6,434 bases of DNA from Candidatus Babelota bacterium (GTDB lineage Bacteria; JAGOBX01). Of the stretch, positions 1-5,546 are shown piece after piece. The number at the start of each line of letters is the position of its first letter. Within the stretch, counting starts at the first letter, position 1. The stretch spans positions 1-6,434 of the forward strand of contig JAGOBX010000209.1 of assembly GCA_017999075.1 (NCBI GenBank). Direction: 5' to 3'. Both the position numbers and the translations under genes were made by a program. The notes under the pieces are model-generated. The model was given only the letters and a program-made list of their open reading frames with translations. It was not told the origin of the DNA and ran no database searches.

Positions 1-2234
1 AAAAACTGAATACAACTGCGATAAAAAAACTGAATAATGAGAAAGCAGAACTCATCAAGAAAGTGGCTGAACTTGAAAATTCAAACAAATCCGCCAACAC
101 GAAAATTGCCGAAGAAAAAAATGCGCTCGCTAAAAAAATCGACGAACTTGAAAAACTGAATACAACTTCGATAAAAAAACTTAATGATGAGAAAGCAGTT
201 TTAGAAAAAAAATATTCCGATTTGGAAAAAGAACTTTCTAATATTAAACTTAAAAATACAGACGAAATCAAAACATTAACTCAAAAACTCAATTCCGCAG
301 AACAGGAAATCAAAACATTAACTCAAAAGCTTACCAATTCAAACGAAAACATTTCAAAAAATTCTTCTGAATTGGAACAATTAAAACATCAAAAATCCAA
401 ATTGGAAGAAACCATATCAGTATTTGAAAAAACAAATGCACAAATAAAAAGGGAAAATGAAAAATTATCGGCAAAAATATCCGATTTGACAACTAAACAA
501 AAAGATTATGAAGAATCTTCTGTTTCTTTGAAAATGCAGTACAAAAAATTGGAATCCGAAAAAAAACAACTCGAAGAAGGATTAAAAAATTATGAATCCA
601 GCGTAAAAATTCTAACAGATGATAAAAATCAATTATCAAAAAAAAATCAGGATATAAGTTTAAAACTTAAAGAGTCAGAAACAGTTCAGAATTCTTTAAA
701 TGAACAGATAAAAAACGCAGAGTCAGAAAAAAAAGAGAATAAAATTAAATTAACAGGATTAGAAACAGAAATTGTTTCATTAAAATCAGCTAATTCTAAA
801 TTAATTGAAGAAAAACAGAATGTTGAAAAAAAAATATTCGACAGGGAAAACGAATTGAAATCCAATACGATACAAATCTCGGAATTAACAAAGTCTTTAA
901 CAAAATCTGCAGAAGATTTAAATGTTGTAAAATCACAAAAACAGCAGCTTGAAGAAAGTCTTAAAAATTATGAAAAAAGCACATCACAACTTATTTCAGA
1001 GCGCAATTCTCTTGCTCAGGATAAAAATAATCTTATACAGGATAAAAACAATCTGTTGTCAGAAAAATCTGTTATTGAAAACAAATTTAAATCAGCGGAG
1101 GCTAAATTTTCAGAAATTTCGAGTGAATATAATACTTTAAAAAAATCTTATGAAGATTTATCAAGCCAGATATCTAAATATAAATCAGATTATCAAACAT
1201 TATCGTTAAAACTCCAGGATTCTGAAAAAAGCAAAAATGAACTTGAAGGTTTGTTTAAACAACAATCTTCGGAACTAACAAAACTCAAAACTGATTATAC
1301 TGCATTACTTGATGAAATGAAAATTAAAATAGAAAAAATTTCTATTGTAGCCGACCAGTTTAAAGAAGAAAATTCTTTGTTAAAAAAACAATATGAAACT
1401 ATGGAACAAAAATATAAAAATCAGAATTATTTGAATGAAGAAAAAATCAAAGATTTGGAATCAAGATTGTCTTCAAAAGAAAATGAAATAATCAGGATGT
1501 CTCAGGAACTCGAATCACAATTAAAAATTGTTCATAACACTCATACTGTAGTTTCTGATTTAAACAAATCATTAATTGAAACTAAAAATGAACTGAACAA
1601 ATTACAAATACTTTATGAACAAAAAAAACAGGATAACATAGTATTAACAAATGAAATAAGTGAAAAAACTAAAAATTACCTTGATATAGAATCAAAACTT
1701 AATGCAGCTCTTCAAGAAGTCGAACTTCATAAATCCGCTTCAAATAAATTAAGTTCATCAATTGCTTCTGTATCAACAGAATTATCAAAAATAACATCTG
1801 AAAACAGTGATTTACGCAAATCAATTTTATTAAACGAAGAAAATTCAAAACAGCTTTCTGCAAAATTAGCAGAAAAGGATAATTTTATAGTAAAATATAA
1901 TGACGAAATATCTTCATTGAAATTACAGTTAAATTCTCTCAAATCTGATTTAGAAATAAAAACTGATTTAATCGAAAAATCTCCTGAAAAATCAAAAATA
2001 GTAAATGATTTTGAAAAACAAGTAAAAAAAATGAGCGAGGAATTAAAGCAGTATTCTTCCGATAATTCAGCATTAAAAGAAAAATTAAAAAAACTCGAAA
2101 ATGATTATAACACAACAAAAAAATCTCTAGAAGAAAAAGATACTGCAGTTAAATCCTTAGAAAAATTAAATAAAAATCTAAAAAGAGAGTTAGAATTAAC
2201 GCTAATGGAACTAAATAAAATAAAAGGGGAATAA
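1..2234 (+). CDS. Long coiled-coil protein, 5'-truncated by window edge
   Basis: I do not recognise a named family. The frame (codons from base 3) is open from the window edge to TAA at 2232-2234, about 744 visible residues. The composition is dominated by K, E, S, L, N and Q with hydrophobics at heptad-like spacing. There is one proline (codon 1983-1985), only four glycines, no Cys and no Trp. That pattern indicates a nearly uninterrupted alpha-helical coiled coil. No membrane segment, ATPase motif or globular domain is visible, so it is not an SMC or Rad50 protein in the part seen. It ends without a recognisable C-terminal domain. The first 300 bp are 25-residue repeats. A GTG at 63 is in frame, but the repeat pattern continues upstream of it and it lacks a Shine-Dalgarno sequence, so the real start is outside the window. 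Inference: a structural, scaffolding or filament-forming protein. Database hits to myosin, SMC or golgin-like proteins would probably reflect composition only. Confidence 0.85.
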   Translation, partial: KLNTTAIKKLNNEKAELIKKVAELENSNKSANTKIAEEKNALAKKIDELEKLNTTSIKKLNDEKAVLEKKYSDLEKELSNIKLKNTDEIKTLTQKLNSAEQEIKTLTQKLTNSNENISKNSSELEQLKHQKSKLEETISVFEKTNAQIKRENEKLSAKISDLTTKQKDYEESSVSLKMQYKKLESEKKQLEEGLKNYESSVKILTDDKNQLSKKNQDISLKLKESETVQNSLNEQIKNAESEKKENKIKLTGLETEIVSLKSANSKLIEEKQNVEKKIFDRENELKSNTIQISELTKSLTKSAEDLNVVKSQKQQLEESLKNYEKSTSQLISERNSLAQDKNNLIQDKNNLLSEKSVIENKFKSAEAKFSEISSEYNTLKKSYEDLSSQISKYKSDYQTLSLKLQDSEKSKNELEGLFKQQSSELTKLKTDYTALLDEMKIKIEKISIVADQFKEENSLLKKQYETMEQKYKNQNYLNEEKIKDLESRLSSKENEIIRMSQELESQLKIVHNTHTVVSDLNKSLIETKNELNKLQILYEQKKQDNIVLTNEISEKTKNYLDIESKLNAALQEVELHKSASNKLSSSIASVSTELSKITSENSDLRKSILLNEENSKQLSAKLAEKDNFIVKYNDEISSLKLQLNSLKSDLEIKTDLIEKSPEKSKIVNDFEKQVKKMSEELKQYSSDNSALKEKLKKLENDYNTTKKSLEEKDTAVKSLEKLNKNLKRELELTLMELNKIKGE
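3..302 (+). repeat. Four 75-bp (25-residue) tandem repeats in the coiled-coil gene
   Basis: Four consecutive in-frame units can be laid out at 3-77, 78-152, 153-227 and 228-302. Units 1 and 3 are closest: KLNTTAIKKLNNEKAEL against KLNTTSIKKLNDEKAVL, with bases 1-48 and 151-198 differing at only three positions. Units 1 and 2 share an identical 11-base stretch at 69-79 and 144-154, and both end in a basic pair followed by xELE. Unit 4 is strongly diverged and keeps only the general pattern. The array begins at the window edge, so its full copy number is unknown. Confidence 0.75.
264..332 (+). repeat. 14-residue (42-bp) tandem duplication in the coiled-coil gene
   Basis: The peptide EIKTLTQKL is encoded twice, at 264-290 and 306-332. 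Bases 264-286 and 306-328 are identical (23 bases at an offset of 42). The offset equals two heptads, so the coiled-coil register is preserved. This looks like a recent in-frame duplication that follows the 25-residue repeat array. Confidence 0.75.
1017..1058 (+). repeat. Single-heptad (21-bp) tandem duplication, QDKNNL twice
   Basis: QDKNNLI is followed directly by QDKNNLL, encoded at 1017-1037 and 1038-1058. The copies differ at a few third positions and in the last residue. The unit is exactly one heptad, so the coiled-coil register is unchanged. Confidence 0.7.
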
Positions 2235-2244
2235 TTTTTATTTT
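2217..2244 (+). terminator. Weak all-A/T hairpin spanning the coiled-coil stop codon
   Basis: Bases 2217-2225 can pair with 2236-2244 (nine A-U pairs) around a G-rich loop that contains the TAA stop, and the 3' arm runs into T-rich sequence. The stem has no G-C pair, so it is a poor intrinsic terminator. In DNA this AT-rich such a match can arise by chance. It is listed because it is the only stem placed at the end of this gene. Confidence 0.2.
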
Positions 2245-2463
2245 TGAATTAAATTTGTTTAAATAATCCGTCGAAATACGGTACGTTTATTAATAGAAAA
2301 ATGACAAATCTAATAATACTTATACAAATTTTTATATTTTTTCAGAACTGAATCTCATTTATTTTACAGTTTAATTCAAGGCATATACAAACATACGCAT
2401 AAATTTTATACAAGTAAATTATAAACGGTATTTTTTCATATTAGCGATTGGAGAGCTTAGTTA
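2235..2463. other. 229-bp AT-rich intergenic region, probable leader of the next operon
   Basis: No convincing gene lies here on either strand. The stretch separates the coiled-coil gene from the three-gene set, and by position it should hold the latter's promoter. Loose -10-like hexamers occur (TATACA at 2384-2389 and 2407-2412, TATAAA at 2420-2425). A TTTACA at 2363-2368 lies 15 bases upstream of the first of these. Such matches are expected by chance at this A+T content. A short 4-bp inverted repeat (2268-2271 with 2278-2281) is too weak to interpret. Confidence 0.5.
2450..2455 (+). promoter_or_regulatory. Shine-Dalgarno for the HEAT/STAS-like gene
   Basis: GGAGAG lies 8 bases before the ATG at 2464. 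It stands out in an otherwise G-poor leader and supports this start. Confidence 0.75.
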
Positions 2464-3234
2464 ATGGAACAGTCTAAAGTTATTTTAGCCATAAAACAAA
2501 TTGCAGCAAGTTCAGATCCTGAAAAAATTGATAAACTACAAAAGATTATAAAAAACAGGCATTATAATGATAATATACGGGCTCAATGTATAATTGAACT
2601 CGGCAATTTGAAATCGCATATAAGTTTTAGATTTTTAATTAATCAATTAAAAGATCCTGAAGAAACATTAAAAGAAGAAGTAGTATGGTCGATCGGAGAA
2701 TTAAAAAATCCTCAGGCATACAACGAATTAAAAATTTTGTTAACTGATAAAGATGCTTCTGCAGATTTGCGGATAGCTACAGCTCTGGCGCTATACAACA
2801 TGGGTTACAAAAAAGAAGTAGAGACAATCTTAAATATGCTTAGAAACAAATATAAAAGAAAAAAGAAACCTTCAAAAGAAATTAAACCTACTTTTCTTGA
2901 AATCGAAAATCCTATTCCTTATATTGAATATAAAACTTATACCGTAATAATTTTAATAGGCAGAATAACAGAAGAACATATAGAACGGCTTATTCAAACC
3001 ATAAATTTTTTAAAAGCAAAAAATCCTGAAAAAAAATATTACCTTGATTTATCTGAATCTGACGAATTCAGGCTCCAGCAATTAAAAATATTATTTCAGT
3101 ATTCTCAGGCAAACCCAAATTTTTTCAATAATGTTACTTTTATTTCTAATAACGAAAAAATCATAAATTTGATTAAAGAAAGCGGCTTTTTCAAAACATC
3201 TCCAATTATTAAGGAATTACACCATAATGATTAA
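2464..3234 (+). CDS. HEAT-repeat protein with C-terminal STAS-like domain
   Basis: This is a 256-residue soluble protein with no signal peptide or membrane segment. Residues about 5-125 form paired amphipathic helices of the HEAT/PBS-lyase type. They are clearest around 37-66 (RAQCIIELGNLK then FLINQL), 70-95 (EEVVWSIGELKN then LKILL) and 102-127 (RIATALALYNMG). A basic linker follows at 127-141, with nine K/R. Residues about 155-250 read as an alternating strand-helix pattern like STAS domains: VIILIGRIT, a helix, KYYLDLSES, a helix, VTFIS, then a helix ending in LIKESGFF. STAS proteins such as SpoIIAA usually carry a D-S-S/A-G phosphorylation motif after the central strand, and here the equivalent stretch (SDEFRLQQL) lacks it. 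Inference: an adaptor that binds partners through both parts. The gene overlaps the helicase gene by 8 bp, so the two products are probably made together. The HEAT call is fairly sure. The STAS call rests on pattern only. Confidence 0.8.
   Translation: MEQSKVILAIKQIAASSDPEKIDKLQKIIKNRHYNDNIRAQCIIELGNLKSHISFRFLINQLKDPEETLKEEVVWSIGELKNPQAYNELKILLTDKDASADLRIATALALYNMGYKKEVETILNMLRNKYKRKKKPSKEIKPTFLEIENPIPYIEYKTYTVIILIGRITEEHIERLIQTINFLKAKNPEKKYYLDLSESDEFRLQQLKILFQYSQANPNFFNNVTFISNNEKIINLIKESGFFKTSPIIKELHHND
3211..3215 (+). promoter_or_regulatory. Shine-Dalgarno for the helicase, inside the upstream gene
   Basis: AAGGA lies 11 bases before the helicase ATG at 3227 and within the last codons of the HEAT/STAS-like gene. 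With the 8-bp overlap, this suggests translational coupling. Confidence 0.6.
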
Positions 3235-5524
3235 TTTTAAAGAAGTTCTTAATAATGAACAATACCAGGCTGTTACGCACAAAGACGGTCCAATGTTAAT
3301 TTTTGCCGGAGCAGGAAGCGGCAAAACCAGGGTAATAACTTATAGAATTTATAATTTAGTAGAAAAGGAAGGGGTTAATCCCGGGTTAATTCTTGCAGTA
3401 ACTTTTACAAATAAAGCTGCAGAAGAAATGAGAAACAGAGTTGAACAATTACTGGGCTATAAATCTTATGTCACTGTAAGCACTTTCCATTCTTTAGGTC
3501 TCAAAATTTTAAAATATTACGGCAAAGAGATAGGAATAAAATCCGGATTTGTAATTTACGATGATGACGATCAGGAACAACTTATAAAAAAAATTTTAAA
3601 AAAAACAAATATTGACATAAAAGAATTTAAACCTTCAGCATATCAAAATAAATTTAACAGATTCAAGGATAATCTATATACAATAGATTTGCTTAAAAAC
3701 AATTCTGATTTAATAACTTTGCCTTCAGAATTAGAAATTTTCGAAGAATACGAACGTCAAAAATCAAATGCTAATGCTCTTGACTTTGCGGATTTAATTT
3801 ATAAAACAGTCGAATTATTAAAACAGGAAACACCTTCCGTAAATTATCTTAAATCCAGGTATAATTATGTGATGGTAGATGAATTTCAAGATACAAATTT
3901 ATCCCAATACACATTATTAAAATTGTTGTGCGCGAAACATAATAATATATGTGTAGTTGGCGACGATGATCAAAGCATATATTCATGGCGCGGAGCTATG
4001 ATGATGAATATACTTAATTTTGAAAAAGATTTCAAAAATACAAGGACTATTAAACTTGAACAGAATTACAGATCAACACAAAAAATTCTTGAAATATCAA
4101 ATTTAATTGTAAAAAACAACAAAATACGCGCTGAAAAAACTTTATTTTCCACACGTAAATTCGGAGTCCCGCCTGTAATAAAATCTTTATACAACGATTA
4201 TGAAGAAGCCGAGTATATAGCCGAAAAAATTATAGAATTAAAAAAATCAGAAAAATATGATTATCATGATTTTGCAATTTTTTTCCGAACAAACAATCAG
4301 TCCCGAATCTTCGAAGAAAAATTAAGGGAATACAGGATTCCGCACCTTGTAATCGGAGCTATAAGTTTTTACAACAGAAAAGAAATAAAAGATTTGACAG
4401 CATATCTAAAATTCATTACCAATCCTGACGATACAATAAGTTTACAGCGTATTATAAATATGCCTAAACGAAATATCGGGGACGCCACATTAGAAAAAAT
4501 TTTAACGGTAGCGGCGGCGCAAAATACAAGCGCGTATAAAATTATTTCCAATATAGACAATTTCAACGAATTTAATTCAGGGACAAAACTTAAACTTAAA
4601 AATTTTTCAATGCAAATGCAGCCGTTTATAGAACGGGCATTAAATGAAACAGCAGATACATTATTGACTGATTTGGTTGAAGAAATCCAATATCGGGATA
4701 TCATGGAAAATTCCGAGGATGTAAGGGATAATGCGAGAGTAGATAACATTAATGAGTTTATTAATTCTGCCTGCGAATTTGTACGCAAAAATTCCGAATT
4801 TGAAAATAATGAAATAGAATCCGATATTGATTTTGACAATAAAAGCTTCACAGGAACTAAAACATCGGATTTTCTTGAGAAAATAATGTTATTCAGTGAA
4901 ACAGATAAAATCGACAGTTCAAAAAATTATGTCAGCATTATGACATACCATTGCGCAAAAGGTCTTGAATTTCCAGTAGTATTTATGGTAGGAATTGAAG
5001 AAGAAATACTTCCTCATTATAATGCATTATCTTCTGAAGACGATTCACGGCTCGAAGAAGAACGAAGATTATGTTATGTGGGAATAACCCGGGCCAAAGA
5101 CATAATATATTTAACTCACGCCATGCAGAGATATAAATTCGGAGATATTGTGTATCCAAAAATTTCAAGATTTATTCTCGAAGCGTTTCCAGAATATATC
5201 CCTGATTACAAAAAATCAGGCATTTCAAAATTTCCCGCAAAAAACACAAGCACTTTTGAAAAAAGTTATGCCAATAATTTTTCAAGATCAACCGGAACCA
5301 CAAGATTCTCACGAGAAAAAAATTATGACGCACAAAATTATAATGAAATTCAGACAAAAAGAGATCCCAAACAAATAAAAGAAAATGTTAAAGTAATTCA
5401 TCCTAAATTCGGTCCCGGAAAAATTTTATGGGTAAACGAAACAGGGGATAAAATCAAAGTATCTTTTCCAAAAGTCGGAATCAAACTTCTGGCTACAGAA
5501 TTTGCAAATTTAAAAATTTTATAG
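3227..5524 (+). CDS. pcrA: ATP-dependent 3'-5' DNA helicase, UvrD/Rep/PcrA family
   Basis: This complete 765-residue superfamily 1A helicase should use ATP to move 3'-5' on single-stranded DNA and unwind duplexes in repair and replication restart. All motifs are present: Q motif LNNEQYQAV (8-16), Walker A GAGSGKT (28-34), Ia AVTFTNKAAEEM (57-68), Ib VSTFHSLG (84-91), Walker B VDEFQDTN (217-224), III VGDDDQSIYSWRGA (244-257), IV LEQNYRS (277-283), V MTYHCAKGLEF (572-582) and VI EERRLCYVGITRAKD (611-625). Insertions 1B (about 115-195) and 2B (about 390-545) have normal size. After a variable Ser/Asn/Lys-rich linker (about 660-718), residues 719-765 form a PcrA-type Tudor/KOW-like domain (VIHPKFGPGKI, then VGIKLLATEFANL), which in PcrA contacts RNA polymerase. 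Motif III resembles E. coli Rep, while the tail resembles PcrA/UvrD. Motif V has Tyr where Leu or Ile is common. The family is certain, but the symbol pcrA over uvrD or rep is a judgement. It overlaps the upstream gene by 8 bp. Confidence 0.97.
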   Translation: MINFKEVLNNEQYQAVTHKDGPMLIFAGAGSGKTRVITYRIYNLVEKEGVNPGLILAVTFTNKAAEEMRNRVEQLLGYKSYVTVSTFHSLGLKILKYYGKEIGIKSGFVIYDDDDQEQLIKKILKKTNIDIKEFKPSAYQNKFNRFKDNLYTIDLLKNNSDLITLPSELEIFEEYERQKSNANALDFADLIYKTVELLKQETPSVNYLKSRYNYVMVDEFQDTNLSQYTLLKLLCAKHNNICVVGDDDQSIYSWRGAMMMNILNFEKDFKNTRTIKLEQNYRSTQKILEISNLIVKNNKIRAEKTLFSTRKFGVPPVIKSLYNDYEEAEYIAEKIIELKKSEKYDYHDFAIFFRTNNQSRIFEEKLREYRIPHLVIGAISFYNRKEIKDLTAYLKFITNPDDTISLQRIINMPKRNIGDATLEKILTVAAAQNTSAYKIISNIDNFNEFNSGTKLKLKNFSMQMQPFIERALNETADTLLTDLVEEIQYRDIMENSEDVRDNARVDNINEFINSACEFVRKNSEFENNEIESDIDFDNKSFTGTKTSDFLEKIMLFSETDKIDSSKNYVSIMTYHCAKGLEFPVVFMVGIEEEILPHYNALSSEDDSRLEEERRLCYVGITRAKDIIYLTHAMQRYKFGDIVYPKISRFILEAFPEYIPDYKKSGISKFPAKNTSTFEKSYANNFSRSTGTTRFSREKNYDAQNYNEIQTKRDPKQIKENVKVIHPKFGPGKILWVNETGDKIKVSFPKVGIKLLATEFANLKIL

Positions 5525-5536
5525 TATTTTTATTAC

Positions 5537-5540
5537 GGAA
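5537..5540 (+). promoter_or_regulatory. Weak Shine-Dalgarno for the hydrolase gene
   Basis: GGAA lies 6 bases before the ATG at 5547, in the 22-bp gap after the helicase stop. It is a short match but the only purine-rich G-containing site there, and it supports this start. Confidence 0.45.
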
Positions 5541-5546
5541 ATATAT

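Noticed and set aside
63-65. GTG as the start codon of the coiled-coil gene
   Set aside because: The frame is open to the window edge, the 25-residue repeat pattern continues upstream of it, and no Shine-Dalgarno precedes it.
949-1140. 63-codon + strand frame inside the coiled-coil gene
   Set aside because: It is an out-of-frame shadow of a lysine-rich coding sequence with no ribosome-binding site.
1-2234. SMC or Rad50-type chromosome protein
   Set aside because: The visible part has no signature motif, no Walker B motif and no hinge domain, and it ends in coiled coil where an ATPase lobe would be expected.
2268-2281. Small inverted repeat CCGT/ACGG in the intergenic region, considered as an operator or terminator
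   Set aside because: The stem is only 4 bp, does not extend on either side, and has no U-tract after it.
2301-2351. Micro-ORF encoding a 16-residue hydrophobic peptide (MTNLIILIQIFIFFQN)
   Set aside because: It has no Shine-Dalgarno sequence, and short hydrophobic ORFs arise easily by chance in AT-rich intergenic DNA.
4369-4851. 160-codon open frame on the minus strand
   Set aside because: It lies wholly inside the helicase gene, whose protein is conserved across this stretch, and the antisense product shows no recognisable domain.
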